A stretch of DNA of 64,000 bases from assembly GCF_003589595.1 (NCBI RefSeq), contig NW_020653337.1:3277390-3341389 (forward strand). The letters run 5' to 3'. Positions within the stretch are counted from its first letter, which is position 1. Each line of letters opens with the position of its first letter. The position numbers were made by a program, and so were the translations under genes. The notes below the pieces were generated by a model. It ran no database searches, was not told where the DNA came from, and saw nothing but the letters and a program-made list of their open reading frames with translations. This DNA is from Hyposmocoma kahamanoa. Taxonomy: Eukaryota > Arthropoda > Insecta > Lepidoptera > Cosmopterigidae. Shown here piece after piece: positions 31,831 through 43,520 of this stretch.

Positions 31831-34629
31831 CAGTTTTGTTTCTTGTATTTTGAATTACATTTATATTTTTTGATTCTCTGTGAAGAGTGTTCAGTGTCTA
31901 AAGTGTTTTAAATTTATTATAAAACTTTCATCTAAATAAGTATTTTCCCTCTGCCACTGCCTGCTATTCAGTCCACTGCTCATTCTATAGTTTTTAATAT
32001 CCCTAAATCCATTGTCTTTAGTTTATTATTTGACATCTAGTTACATTTAACAAGCATTGTCATTAAAATTTATCCATATCACCGCGTTTATATTACTGAC
32101 TGACTTATTAAATCCATGTAAACATGCCCATGTGATATTATTAAAAAAAACATGGTGCGCCTGGTATCGGTCTGTCGAAGTACATGTGAGTAAATGTATT
32201 GTAATATATATCAATATTTGTATGCCTAATGCCACTTCTATACCTGTGTTTTCGCACATATATGAATTATGAACTGATTTACGGAACAACCTGTGCCTTA
32301 ATCATGAGTTTGTAATTTATTTATTATTTATTTATTTATTTATTTATTCAATTATAAATGGTGTAACCTGATGGTATTCATTAACCATAGCGTTACGCCA
32401 ATTTAATTTTAACAAAATAAAAATACAGATAAAACAAAAGAAAAATTAACAAAAATTAAAATTAAAAACAAGTAAAAATCTTAAACAAAACATATTACTA
32501 ATCTAAACTTAAATTAAATAACTAACTAATAAACTAAAAACCATCCTGTCTTCTCTCTAGCACTCTTTTCCATTCATTCAACAGTCTCGCTATCCCTGTC
32601 ACAAATAGACCATATTGCGGCGTTGCTGCGAGTACGGAGTTGAGGAGAGAAGCCGCTCGGGGAAGGGGAGAGTGTCGGTATTGTTCAGTGCGTGTAGGCG
32701 TGTGTAATGATAGTAGTTTAGCTAGCGATCGCCTAAAATATTTAAAAATTGGACAATTTTGTGCAACTTTATATGAAAAATGGACATCACCCTAAGCGGT
32801 CACAAGAAGAAGTAAAATTGTACAAAGAAATGATCACGAACTCATGGTAAACATATTATCTTCAGCATGGCGTAAGCAGGCGTCTCCTCGTACATACACC
32901 AAAGTGTATATATATAAAAAGAAAAAAGAAAGAAAGAAACTACATTTATTTGAGTACCACAAATGATATCGCAAAATGAGAAAGAAACAAAAGAGAAGAA
33001 AAAGAAAAAAGAAATGCACATAATCAAAATTAACGTAAGACAAATAAGTAGATACCAAATAAAGTCACAAAAAAATAGAATAAAAAGAAACTCAGATTAT
33101 GCACATAAACATGTGGTACGAGGCTACGATAAAAAATGCATACATATACTTCACGACCTTTTCCTGTCAAGGTGGACCAGAGCCTTCCATATGCTACCAT
33201 CCTGACACTATTCCTTGCCTCATGAACGCATCAACGTCTTCTTAGATGCTCGTCAGTTAAGACTATTCTTGACCGGGTTTTTTTAGGAAACTTTACATAA
33301 CAAGTAAAAGTCAAAACTGTAAAAATATTTAAGTTCATATACCGTTATATTTCGAACTATGTTACGAATAACAGAACTTAGAGTAGACAGAACGGAAGAG
33401 AACGAAAATTTAACCCAATCACATCAAAACTCGTATGTGATAAAACTGGCTTTTACGCCCTTTCTTTTCCGAAGCAACGAATCTTTTTTACATCAAAAGA
33501 GATTGCGAACAAACCGTAGCTCATAATAATGAAAAAGAACTTAACAATACTTCCGTATAAAAATACAAAACCATTATTTAAGCGTTGTTTCTACCAAGGC
33601 TATTAAGAAATAAGACTTTCAATTCTTACGCCAAGAGCCACACATAAAAAAACAATTTCGCCATCGATTGTGTGGGTGTCGTTTAATCCATGTCCGCATT
33701 GACAGCGGTTTCGATTCCGCAAACAAATTAGCGCTCTGAGATGCTGTTATTAAGAAATAAATTGGCCTTTGTACTGTAGGGTTGTGCCTTTCACAAAACG
33801 ACAGTTGTTAAAAGAATAATTTAAAATTTTTCAAGGATATAGTAATTAGGTGAATAGAATATGAGATTGTGGTTATGCAAATGAATTAAGTTTTTAAGTT
33901 ACATGCAGTATAGATGTATATATTTGACTGTATTCATTTAGTGCAAGAAATAACCTTAAAATTTTGCCAAAAAGTAACTTAATCTAAATATGGACAGACA
34001 AGAAATGATGACAGATGGAGTAAAGAGTCAACCGGAAGATGGTCAAAGAGCAACTACAAAAAGGACTTCCTTTAGCGAGATGGGTAAAAGTGGGGTTATA
34101 AATAATGATGATGTGACAGAAATAAAAACAGAAACAAATACAGGACAATAAACAATACAGAAATAAAATGAAACAGCTAGTCATATTACTAAGAAGCAGT
34201 TCTAAATGACTTTTTTGTACAATAAGGAGAGATAATTTATTTCAGATAATGCCTGCTTTGTCTTACTAACTCTTTGAAGCCCGGCCTAAGCTTGTCCAGT
34301 ATTATTCAACTTGTTTACAATCTGATACCGGGTTTTCCGGTCAAGAAAGGAACCTTGACTATCCCTGTGAAAGAAAGCTTCATAATACTACTGAAGTTAC
34401 AAAATCTTATTGAGTCAAAAAGTCATTGACCCTCGCGTAATAAGAAAGAACTCCTTAACCGAAAAATAACTTAGCAAGTGTCAGTACGTTCTCGCAGTCT
34501 GTCTACCCCGTTGAGCTTTAGGCGTGATCATGTGACCCCGAGTTAGAAAACGGGACTTATAATATTGATTCGCCAGACATATCTACTCTCTAGAAAAATC
34601 AGACAATTGTTTTGCCAACCCTAAAGCCT
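31831..34629. other. Long stretch without a recognised gene
   Basis: AT-rich. (ATTT)n at 32306-32350 looks like the tail of an unidentified minus-strand retroposon. A GC-richer block at 32615-32700 and purine-rich simple sequence at 32915-33015 give spurious 60-80 codon frames. A weak, RTE-like reading at 33990-34110 was not accepted. Confidence 0.5.
32306..32400 (-). repeat. (ATTT)n tail plus adjoining retroposon-like sequence
   Basis: ATTTATTTATTTATTTATTC is followed by GGTGTAACCTGATGGTATTC, as expected for a retroposon 3' end on the minus strand. Family not identified. Confidence 0.45.
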
Positions 34630-34870
34630 TAAGTTTGTGGCGGCGGTGTCCGGGCGTCTGCGCCCGCGGCCTCGCATATAAATTACAGATTTTCACGTAA
34701 TCTTTCATTTTTCAGCGCTAATGGGCACGATTGACGCGACGCGAACGACACGACGCCGACGCGGCAACGAATAATGAGACAGGCTAGAAATATTATTGCG
34801 AAAGGGGATGGGGTTACGCGCCGCTTACAGATTATTGCGAAGTTTCCTTTTTTAGACACATTTTTAATCG
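34630..34870. other. GC-rich island, possible exon or regulatory element
   Basis: GTGGCGGCGGTGTCCGGGCG, then GACGCGACGCGAACGACACG and GCGAAAGGGGATGGGG. TCTTTCATTTTTCAG at 34705-34719 looks like a splice acceptor, but no long frame follows it. The block is repeat-free. Confidence 0.25.
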
Positions 34871-35061
34871 GTTATTCTGTCATCAACACTATCATCGAGC
34901 TTCTATACAAATCACAGCTGAGCACGGATCTTCTTTAAGAAGATAATTTAGGCCATAATCCGTAATAATAGAGTAAATGGTCCAATGCGTTGGCAAGAGA
35001 TCTATTTACAAATTCCAAAGTATCCCCCAATTAATTATATTTTAGTAACTGTAATGGTTTA
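34871..35061. other. No gene seen
   Basis: AT-rich DNA between the GC island and the next repeat A; no supported feature. Confidence 0.5.
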
Positions 35062-35366
35062 TAGTAGCAGTAGAGCTCCTTGTAAAATAGTTAGTTTAAC
35101 GAAGTACTGCCACCATACCTATTTCTGCCGCCAAGCAGTAGGTAATGTTAGCATTACTGCGTTCCGGTTTAGAAGGGTAAGGGTGCTAGTGAAATTACAG
35201 GCACATGGGACTTGTCAACTTATGTCTCAGAGTGGGCGTAGTGGCAGTGCCCAGATCTTTGCGATTTAAAGCTCTGAGTGGCACTGCAACTATTACGGAC
35301 TGTCGTGCAGCTTACCATCAGACGCACGACTTATTCGTACCATCACTTGACATTATAAAAAAAAAA
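35062..35366 (+). repeat. Repeat A, full length
   Basis: Longest copy (about 305 bp), from TAGTAGCAGTAGAGCTCCTT to CATCACTTGACATTATAAAA. A 5-bp duplication (AGTAGGTAATG) sits in the centre. Confidence 0.93.
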
Positions 35367-35423
35367 TAAAAAAATGTATTGTCTTTGTGTACAACAAAAC
35401 GGATAGGTACATACGAAATGGGC

Positions 35424-35510
35424 GTATACGGGACCGGGTGCATACGGATTGTGTGCAGACGAAATTAGGTTTACAACATAAGTATGTATATGGGATCGGG
35501 TACATATGAA
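35424..35510. repeat. Direct repeat, 62-bp period
   Basis: GTATACGGGACCGGGTGCAT (35424) and GTATATGGGATCGGGTACAT (35486) are diverged copies; ACATACGAAATGGGCG-like words surround them. A decayed minisatellite is likely. Confidence 0.65.
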
Positions 35511-35962
35511 AGGAGTGTATATGGAAATGGAGACGTAGAGCGTAAAATATGTTTTTTCACCATGAAAAGCCCATTAAAGTGTCCATAAAAGGCAATTTTT
35601 AATTAACATGAGATCGTAACTAGGTCTATGCCGCTTTATCATTTTCCCGGAAATTGTAACTATCAAACAGTTCATTTATTTTCTATGACGCATATTCAAA
35701 GATATTTAATATACGGACTGTTAAACAAAACAACTTTTGCTTTCATCGGTTGTCTCTACCCGATACACAACTTTCACTATAAAGAACCCATGTTATCTGA
35801 TTTACAAACTACTTATTAGGTTTTGTATGACAACGTAAAAATCTTTTCGCAAATAGGTTGGATTGTATGAACGTTAAGTGGTTCCAAATGCTTGAGATTG
35901 TTATTATTAATGTACTTTTATCAACTTTGGTGATTGGGGTGCACGAAAATTTTAGATTTTTA
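35511..35962. other. No gene seen
   Basis: AT-rich; 63-codon frame at 35628 without features. Confidence 0.55.
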
Positions 35963-36116
35963 GAACTCCTTGTAAAAGAGCTCATCCAGGCTAGTACTGC
36001 CATCTTACCTATTTCTGCCGCCAAGCAGTAATATGAGCGCTACTGCGTTTTGAAGGGTAATGGTACCTACTGGTGGTATTACAGGCTCATGCGACATTTT
36101 GTCTCAAGGTAATGCC
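35963..36116 (+). repeat. Repeat A, 5' half
   Basis: Runs from AGAACTCCTTGTAAAAGAGC to TTTTGTCTCAAGGTAATGCC; the 3' half is absent. Confidence 0.85.
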
Positions 36117-36461
36117 AAAACGTTTTCTAACTGCCACACCTCTACATGTCACATTTTAGTTGTTTGAAATAGAGTATATCACATAAAACAGATGCGTTCT
36201 AGTCACAGGAGGTTTTAACATTTCAATCGTATACTTTTATTTATCCCGTAGTTTTTATTAACAGCCATTAAAAATTGAACATGGATGATGTGAGTACCAA
36301 AAAGGGGGACCGTATCGATTCGTATTTTATTCAACAATTTTCCGGCACATGTGTCCATTGTTTTACACGCATATTATCCTTGACTGATCCGTAGCATTGA
36401 TGTTATTACGTTTGTACACTTAGTTATGTGTGCTTTAAATATTTGTTGAGTTCTGATATTT
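36117..36461. other. No gene seen
   Basis: No supported feature. Confidence 0.55.
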
Positions 36462-36692
36462 TTATGAAGTCAAGTAACGGGACGAATAAGTCGTGCGCCT
36501 GGGGGTAAGCAACACGCCTACCCATAGCAGATGCAGTACCACTCTGAGGTTTAAATCGCAAAGATCTGAGGAACATTGCCACTGCGCCCGCCACTCTGAG
36601 ACATGAGTAATGCTCACATCACTTCTTGGCGGCAGAATTAGGTACAGTGGCAGGACTTTCTTGGACAGACTCTAACAAGGAGCTCGACTGCT
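36462..36692 (-). repeat. Repeat A with central deletion
   Basis: Missing about 60 bp between the TGTCTC and AAGCAGTAAT blocks (the ACAGGCACATGGGACTTGTC region). Both ends are present. Confidence 0.88.
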
Positions 36693-38069
36693 GAATAAAA
36701 CATCACATCTAAGAAAGGATATGACGAGTCGTAATTATTTTGTTCCAGTCGTATTTGTGCTATCCTCGTCTGTACTGTACATATTTTATACTATAACAGT
36801 TATGAAATATAGTGATAGATATAACATTACCGCGAGGAATGAAAGTAAACTGGCTGTTCTTGGAAATCGTTGTCGCAAAACTGCAAATTCATTTAAGGGC
36901 CAATTTTTATACTTCTAATTAAAAAATCCTGTTCATATTCGGAAGAAGGATGGCGACATGTATTTATCGTGTATTTTGTGACCTAGTGTTTTTGACAACG
37001 TGCATTAAAGAGGCCTATCAATACTTGTGATTCATTATCACATATCATTATTATTAAAGCATCAAAGAAACTAATTAAGTACAGCCTGTAGAAGCTGGAG
37101 TTATAAAGTTGATATAGGTTATGTTATAACATCGTCCTGTATTTCGCTTCAGACGTTTGTTCGTAGTAGCAGAAAACAACAAGTTTTCAGTTTGTTCCCA
37201 AAAATAATAAGAAAACTTGTTAAATATTCCCAAATCTGCCAAACTCTGCTACATTTAATACAACGTTAACATGTTCTGCCGCAATGAAAATGATAAAAAA
37301 TTAAATCTGCACAAATGGCAGAAGTCTGCCACAAATGGTCACACTGTTCTCAACCTGAATGTGACATTGACATTGGCAAGAGGCCTCTTGTCAAAACGTT
37401 CCTTTGCTAACTTTCATATCTCTCATTTAAATATTATCTAAATATTTTTGTCATTTGTTATTGTATATGTATATGTGTTATTTTTTTACTTTATGTCATT
37501 ATTGTTTAATAGATTATTTGGTTAAGTATTATACAGCTTTGATGTTTAATATGTGTACTATAAAATAACCCATATTTTAGGCAGGTAAACAATAAATGAA
37601 ACGTACGTACAAGGACGTTGCATAGTCTATGGTCAAACTGACTCAATTGGCTAGTATTCTTGCATTTGTTCTAAAATACTTTATTTTACGATTTCTTTAT
37701 TCCCGACTTCTAAAAATATACAAAAATATATTGACAACTAGGCATAAACTAAAATTTAAACTTATACTAGCAAAGTCTATGAACGGCTCATCGTTGATTG
37801 GGTCAGCTTTCGCCATCCTTCTTTGTCATTAGCGAGTTATTATTATATAAATAAGTTATTATACAGCTTCTGTGTACTTGGATGACAAACATCCATGGTA
37901 GTGAATTGTTTAGCCTTTTTACAGATTATTTCTATCTATTGAAATAAGTAAGCTCAATGTAACCAAATATAATTTAAATTAAATGAAATTTTCCTACCGA
38001 AGGAATCAATTTGACGGTTTCAAGAGTAGGTAATTTACTTAAATATCTTCTTCTTGAAGTGCCTCTCCA
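36693..38069. other. No gene seen
   Basis: AT-rich. Two ~65-codon frames (36721, 37629) are hydrophobic by composition only. A TCTGCCA word recurs at 37237-37333. Confidence 0.5.
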
Positions 38070-38455
38070 TTATTGAAGGTCGGCAGTCAGTTTTTTATAT
38101 TTTTCTTTGTCCAGAGCTAGCCTGAACAGTTGTTCCACGGTTTTGATACCGGTCCACTCCCTGATGTTACGAAGCCATGACATTTCCCTTTTTCCAACAT
38201 TCCGCTTTCCAGCTACTTTGCCCATCATTATAGTGTGCAATAGGTGATATCTGTCATGTCGCAGTACATGACCCAAATAGGCAACCTTCGGCTGCTTGAC
38301 AGTGCGTACCAACTCCACCTTCTTCGCCATACGTTTAAAGACCTCAACGTTTGTGACTTTGTCCGTTCAACTGATGCGGAGCATTCTACGATAGCACCAC
38401 ATTTCGAACGCTTCATGTTTCTTCCTGAGGTCTTCTTTTACGGTCCATAATTCGC
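38070..38455 (-). mobile_element. RTE-like LINE, C-terminal RT region with one nonsense codon
   Basis: The minus frame reads, in order, VVLYGCELWTVKEDLRKK, HEAFEMWCYRRMLRIS, a TGA where the family has Trp, then VFKRMAKKVELVRTVKQPKV, YLGHVLRHDRYHLLHTIMM and MSWLRNIREWTG, ending at a stop at 38070-38072. YGCE-W-T, MWCYRRMLRI-W and LGH-LRH are well-known landmarks of the RT C-terminal region in endonuclease/RT LINEs. About 125 codons remain; the catalytic RT motifs lie further upstream and are absent. Confidence 0.82.
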
Positions 38456-38755
38456 ATCCATAAAGAACGACTGGTTTTATTTCACTGGTACTTAAATATG
38501 AAATATAGGAAATGTTGCATGATATGGGAAACAACTAGGCTTCCACTGCTCCTACTGAAGGCGTATCCAGAATATTAATTAAATCAAAGATCCCTTTGCA
38601 CGTAATTAACCTTTTTAATTTTATCTGCCTTGTGGCGTTTTCCTTGTAGTATCAAGGGACCGTTAAATAAACTTGTTTACGATTGTATTAGCAGTAGTTT
38701 TATGTCCTTTTTACTGTTTCAGTGAACTTTGTTGTATTCTTTATTTTTATTTTTT

Positions 38756-38925
38756 AGGAGGTCCGAGGTTCGATTCCCGGGCCGGGAGAAATATTTGTAT
38801 GGCCTACATTTATTTCTCTCGTGAGTTTGGGTGTAATTTGCAGTTGTCTATGTGTGTGTTCATGGTACCCGCGACACAGGGTTTCCCTAGTGTGAGACTA
38901 TGTTGAGTGTGTACGTTATTCTGTA
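38756..38925 (+). mobile_element. SINE-C, head-truncated
   Basis: Begins at the B box (GAGGTTCGATTCCCGGGCC), so the A-box half of the head is missing. The remainder is close to consensus up to GTGTGTACGTTATT. Confidence 0.88.
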
Positions 38926-40220
38926 ATTAATAGTTCTGAGAAAATAAACAGAAGCTACTCGCTTATCTGAAGTGTAGAAGTTTGTGTTATTTTTTTCTTT
39001 CGTTTCGTTCGTGTAGTAATCAGTGTATTTCACCTCAAATTTTACTATATATTTTTTCCAAATTGATTGATTCAACACTTTGACTGTTATGCAGAATCAA
39101 CCAAAGCCATATGAGGTTGTATAGACTTTTAACCTCTTAACTAACTGGCAGTGGCGAGGCGTCCATAGAACTCGTATTACAATAATTTATTATCTAGATA
39201 CTTGACACTCTTAGGGTCGTATTCCAGACTCGATTCCCACTTGCTTAAAATTTTCCACGTACCATCAAATATCATAAATATTTAAAGTTATTTACTACAT
39301 TTTATGCTTAATTTTACGTGTAGAATAATTAACCAGTGAAATAAAGTGTACTAGTATCTTGTATGCTAATAAGTTTGTTAAGGCAAGTGTTTTTAGTTTA
39401 GCTCCGGCTTTACTAAAGACAATTTTCACGCCTCGATACTGCTAACTGGAATTTAAAATTTAGAACATGGGCACCGCGGCATAGCCCATCAAATTTGTCA
39501 TGGAAAAGTTGTTATGAATAGACGTAGCGCTTACCACTTGATATCATAAAAAAGTCGCTGGCTGAAAAGCAAGATCTACTAAGGGAGATATGTTACCTGT
39601 AGCAGGCAGCTTTCTTCTATTGTTAAGAGCTCTCATGCCAAAAAAGTTTTGACGTTGGCTCCGCCCAAATTTGTGAAACAAATATATGCCTGAAGTTCGC
39701 GTGACATGCGACAGGAGATGTTGAATTTTGCGCATTAAAAGTACCAAATTCGTTTTAGCGGAATAACTCCAAAACTAAAGGGATTAAAAAAAATCCGTAG
39801 TGACAGTTGTCGATCATCCATAAATATAATTAATTATCTAATTTTTGTCCTAATAACCTGTAGCATTTCGAGGATAAATCTAAAAAAATGTGAAAATTAG
39901 AGGTCATTTCGTGATTTTTATCTATCGAGGAAACTTTATTGTTTTATGTTTCTGATTAATGTCTATGCTTGAATATATCGTGTAGTTACTCATACAATAT
40001 TTTATTTTGAACTTTAAAGTGGATATACCCCTCTAAAATCAAATCGAAGATTAGGAATTTTTCCTCTGCTCCCTCTTAAGCTTATATGTGTAATACTACC
40101 TTAATAGGGGTGCACGAAAGGAGCCTCCCTTCCTTTTCTGTATGTCTAGCGCACTCTGGGCATCAATCGCCGACTATCTTACGTCTATTTGCAAATCCTT
40201 TCACCAAGATAGCAAGCATA
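38926..40220. other. No gene identified
   Basis: A 67-codon minus frame at 39544-39747 has no recognised domain. Otherwise AT-rich. Confidence 0.5.
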
Positions 40221-41165
40221 GTCAAAGTCAAAGAATCATTTATTATATAGGTAACATTGACTTACAATTATATGGACGTCGGGTCCGCGCTAAAAAGTGT
40301 CCGCACTTGTAAGGCGCTAAAATCGTATACAGAGCGCCAAACTCCGCTTTAGTCTTCATTTGTTCGACTGACAGCGCGATACTGCGATGACATTACAATT
40401 TAAATTTCGAATAGGTTGACTTGGGACATTTTTTTCGTGGTTTTTGTATTAGACCCGTCGTCCATTTATTTGTAAGTCAATGATAGGTAATATAAATTTA
40501 CACTTGAAAACTTCACATTTAAACTACTGCCCATTCACTACGCTGACTTCCCTGAGAAAAACGAGCGAGAAACTCTAGGGATTACAACTTAGGGAATACA
40601 CTTTGAATACAATTTTTGTGGAATCTAGAGCCGTGTCCTCTTTTGTAATATGAATTTTCAAGCAAAATATTTTTAATGTAGTTTTTACACCTAGGAAATG
40701 ATAATCTTAATATATGCTCCGGAATCATATTGTAAAAACGTATACAGTTCCCCATAAAAGAATCTTTTATCTTGGTTAAACGAAATCGAGTTTGGACTTA
40801 ACTCTTAGGTTAATATTATGGATATCTTCTTTCTTATTTTTAAGGGTATATAAAATATTTGAGTAAATGTACTGTGATGCCAGTCATGATACCAGTCTCC
40901 TTAAACTTTTCTCTTAGAGAAACCCGAGAACCTAAAAGGTACACAAAACGAATCACTCGTTTTTGCAATACAAATATGGTTTGTGTGTCTGCCGCTCTAT
41001 TCCACATGAGAATCCCGTACGACATTATACTATGGAAGTAACTAAAGTAAACTAGTCTAACGTAGGTAAGCCTACGTACACTGCGGACTGCGTATGCAGC
41101 GGAGCTTAATCTGCTGGCCAGGGATGATATATGTATGTGGAAACCATTGAAGTTTAGAGTAAGGT
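40221..41165 (-). mobile_element. LINE-J, RT C-terminus plus 3' UTR, interrupted by MITE D3
   Basis: On the minus strand an open frame enters at about 41165 with HIHISSLASRLSSAAYAVR, continues RRLTYVRLVYFSYFHSIMSY then GILMWN, FVLQKRVIRFVYLLGSR and stops near 40840. After a frameshift DIHNINLRVKSKLD and, in a further frame, MGNCIRFYNMIPEHI and FPRCKNYIKNILLENSYYKR follow. This order matches the C-terminal region of Jockey-like non-LTR RTs. The 3' tail is (GACTTT)n, seen as GTCAAAGTCAAAG at 40221-40233. It is a dead 5'-truncated copy with at least two shifts. Confidence 0.8.
40255..40482 (-). mobile_element. hAT-type MITE D3, inside the LINE-J 3' end
   Basis: 228 bp with a perfect 8-bp duplication ATAGGTAA (40247-40254, 40483-40490). 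Ends CATTGACTTACAATTATATG and GTAAGTCAATG. It has lost about 55 bp of the interior relative to D4. Confidence 0.92.
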
Positions 41166-41576
41166 AATAGGTAATTCAAATTTAACACACCTTGTCTTTG
41201 AAATTATGGTGTCTGCCATACAAAAGGAAGAAAAAGATATGCCTTATTGAATGCCATGTAACTTTTTAAAAATGAACATTGTCAAGTAACGCTAAGCTAG
41301 TATAAAAATTACAAACTTTGAATTACTTGCAACACCAAACAAGTTTAAAACTAGTAAAAGTCGCGAGGCCTATAGGGCGGAGTCTGTCCCTCCCACTGGC
41401 TAGTCAGGTTCTCGAGTGACGTCATCGACGTGTCATCGCCATTATCTGTTCGTAAACTTGTTTTTTTGTCAATGATAAATATCGATTCGTTATCTCAAAG
41501 TAACTAATATGCGCAATATTAAAATTAAATTGTAATATATTTATTATTTAAAATATCTCATATGTTCCAAAAAGTG
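41166..41576. other. No gene seen
   Basis: May contain more decayed LINE-J sequence upstream of the recognised part; I could not follow it past 41165. Confidence 0.45.
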
Positions 41577-41745
41577 TTAGTAGCAGTAGAGCTCCTTGGG
41601 AAAACAGCTACAGTACAACTATTTCTGCCGGCAAGCAGTAATGAGAACAGTATTGCGTTCCGGTTTGGAAGGGTGCGGGTGAAGTTACAGGCACATGGGA
41701 CTTGTCAACTTATGTCTCACTGTGACGGGCGCAGTGGCAGTGATC
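41577..41745 (+). repeat. Repeat A, 5' half, abutting LINE-C
   Basis: 5' end TAGTAGCAGTAGAGCTCCTT is intact. It stops after GCGCAGTGGCAGTGATCC, about 15 bp before the inverted LINE-C tail. Confidence 0.9.
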
Positions 41746-41761
41746 CTACGACCATTTTTTT

Positions 41762-42290
41762 TATTCTAATGTAAGTGTGCATTTGACCTCCATCTCACCT
41801 GATGGATGAAGCATGCACACGTAGATAATGCCTATTCACTCTCGCCTTGAAAAAGGTCCAAGTTATAACGTTCCGGGAAGAAGTCTGCAGGCAGGGAATT
41901 CCACTCAAGCTGGACGCGTAACGCTTCGTGCGAATCTTTGGAATATCTACAACATAGGGGTGGAAGCCAAGCCTACGCTTAGTCCCCCGATGATGGAAAG
42001 GGGAAGGCGGTATTAAATCGTGTAATTCCATCGAACACTCTCCGTGATATATCCTGTAAAATACCGATAAGCGGGCAACTTTACGGCGGTATTCAAGGCT
42101 CTGCAGCTTCGCCTCTACTAATTCCGAGTCACGTATAAGCCTCTTGGCATGATTGTCAATTAAATCAAGGTGGCCAGTTTGCTTGTAGCAGAGCCATTCC
42201 AAAGGTGGCAGCAATAACCCGTGCACGACCGGACTTGCGCTTGGTACAGCTGAAGCAGCCGCTGTGCTGGGTACCAAATCTGCTAACTTT
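41762..42290 (-). mobile_element. LINE-C, longest copy: RT C-terminus with open frame
   Basis: An uninterrupted 160-codon minus frame (41795-42277) contains LLLPPLEWLCYKQTGHLDLI, NHAKRLI, ARLSVFYRIYHGECS, HDLIPPSPF, GFHPYVVDIPKIRTKRYASS and FFKARVNRHYLRVHA. The pattern SVFYRIYHGEC..L..LIP..F..TR...HP..V..P..RT..F..SF is typical of CR1- and Jockey-type RT C-termini. The NSLPADLFPERYNL block is altered here (SGIPCLQTSSRNVITW), indicating a local frameshift pair. The 3' tail to 41762 reads AATGTAAGTGTGCATTTGAC on the plus strand. The frame's apparent start is not a real one. Confidence 0.8.
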
Positions 42291-42559
42291 AAATCATCTC
42301 AGTTGTGTGTGGATAGAGTGTCAATGGTGGATTTTGTACGTTCGGTATTCTGCTAAAGTTAGTAGTAGAGGCTTATCAGTGGCTAGCCATCGAGGTACTA
42401 TACAACTGCTATTGCATTTTTTGGTATTACGCTCTACTAATATTACATTAAAGACTAAGTTACCGGTTAAACGAGACAAAAATTAAGATATGCATAGTAA
42501 TTTTCAAGGTAGTTTTGATAAGACAAGGTCTATCGTTAGTGATTGAATGAATGAAAGCC
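42291..42559. repeat. Spacer between LINE-C copies, containing repeat L copy 2
   Basis: 42460-42545 matches repeat L at 4590-4690 (AAACGAGACAAAAATTAAGA, TATGCATAGTAATTTTC). Upstream TATTCTGC-AAA words also correspond to ~4546. The rest is unassigned. Confidence 0.5.
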
Positions 42560-42698
42560 AATACTGCCATTCCGGTGCCTCTTGGCATGCTTGTCAATTG
42601 AATCCAAGGTGGCTAGTTGATATGTAGCAGAGCCATCCCAAAGGTGGCCACAGTATTCCGTACACGAGCGGACTTGTGCTTGATACAGCTGAAGCAAC
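42560..42698 (-). mobile_element. LINE-C fragment, internal part only
   Basis: Minus frame reads LYQAQVRSCTEYCGHLWDGS and then YQLATLDSIDKHAKR. The equivalent block is in the neighbouring copy, so this is a separate insertion in the same orientation. It lacks the 3' end and joins a repeat A directly at 42699. Confidence 0.75.
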
Positions 42699-42790
42699 CT
42701 TTGCGGTTTATAGCTCTCAGCGGCACTGCAACTGTTATGGCTAGGCGTGTCGCTTACCAACAGGCGCACGACTTGTTCGTTCGTCTGGAT
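42699..42790 (+). repeat. Repeat A, 3' third
   Basis: TGCGGTTTATAGCTCTCAGC to GCGCACGACTTGTTCGTTCG. The A-rich terminus is replaced by unrelated sequence. Confidence 0.85.
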
Positions 42791-42847
42791 ATATATCTGA
42801 GCGACACTCCTACTATATAGATTTTGAGACTTTCGTGGTTATTCACT

Positions 42848-42957
42848 AAATGATTATCAGTAATATCAGATTTCTTACCACGGCATGACTTCTTTTTATT
42901 TTCCCGATATTTCGGAACGGTTGCACGCCCATGGTCACGGGTTGAACTGCTATACCC
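42848..42957 (-). repeat. Repeat N: CCATGG / CGAAA-core element end
   Basis: Minus strand reads CCCGTGACCATGGGCGTGCA, then CCGTTCCGAAATATCGGGAA and AAGAAGTCATGCCGTGG. Architecture parallels the B core (GACCATGG then CCGAAA-TCGG). I know this word as widespread in Lepidoptera, probably a Penelope- or LINE-type 3' region. Confidence 0.6.
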
Positions 42958-42961
42958 TACT

Positions 42962-43010
42962 ATACCCGTCACCCTGAGATGTAAGTTGACAAGTCTCATC
43001 ACCGGTAAAA
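42962..43010 (-). repeat. Repeat A, central fragment
   Basis: Only the CGTCACCCTGAGATGTAAGT-TGACAAGTC block remains, directly after repeat N. Confidence 0.7.
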
Positions 43011-43224
43011 CGAACTTAATAGTTATTTGTTATGCAAGGCTGCAAAGTTGTCCTTTGTCGCGAGTGTTTGTATTGAAACCTAAGCAAACGAAAGATTCTA
43101 AAATAGAATCCTGAACGTAGCTTTCTTGATAATGAGAAAGAAAGACTTACCGAGCTAGTGAGGTGAAAAAAAATTCTTTATTTATTTGTTTGTTACTTTC
43201 ATGCTTCATTCAAACATTTTTAAT

Positions 43225-43520
43225 ATCAGTGTTTTTTTTTTATAACATCAATTGATGGGACGAACTAGTCGTGCGCCATTACAATTCCACTCAGAGTAAA
43301 GCTCTGAGTGGAATTGTAATTGCAAAGATCTAAGGGACATTGCCACTGCGCCCGTCACCCTGAGACGTGTGAGAGTTGACAAGTCCCATGTGCATGTAAT
43401 TTCACCAGCACCCTTACCCTTCAAAACCAGAACACAGTAATGCTGACATTACTGCTTGGCGTCAGAAATAGGTAAGGTGGCTGTACTACCCTGGACGAAC
43501 TCTTTCACACGGAGTTAACG
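43225..43520 (-). repeat. Repeat A, full length, carrying a perfect palindrome
   Basis: Both ends present (TATAACATCAATTGATGGGA at the left; ACTGCTACG at the right). In place of the usual GGTAAGCGACACGCCTGTCC stretch there is a 19-bp perfect inverted repeat (43278-43296 and 43302-43320) with a 5-base loop, made from the copy's own CTCTGAGTGGAATTGTAAT sequence. Confidence 0.92.

Noticed and set aside
32834..33205. Overlapping 60-80 codon frames on both strands
   Set aside because: Purine/pyrimidine-rich simple sequence; no coding character.
33984..34184. Possible RTE-like C-terminal tail on the plus strand (WTDKK.. followed by ATGATGATG)
   Set aside because: Only a few residues fit and several stops intervene; similarity is too weak.
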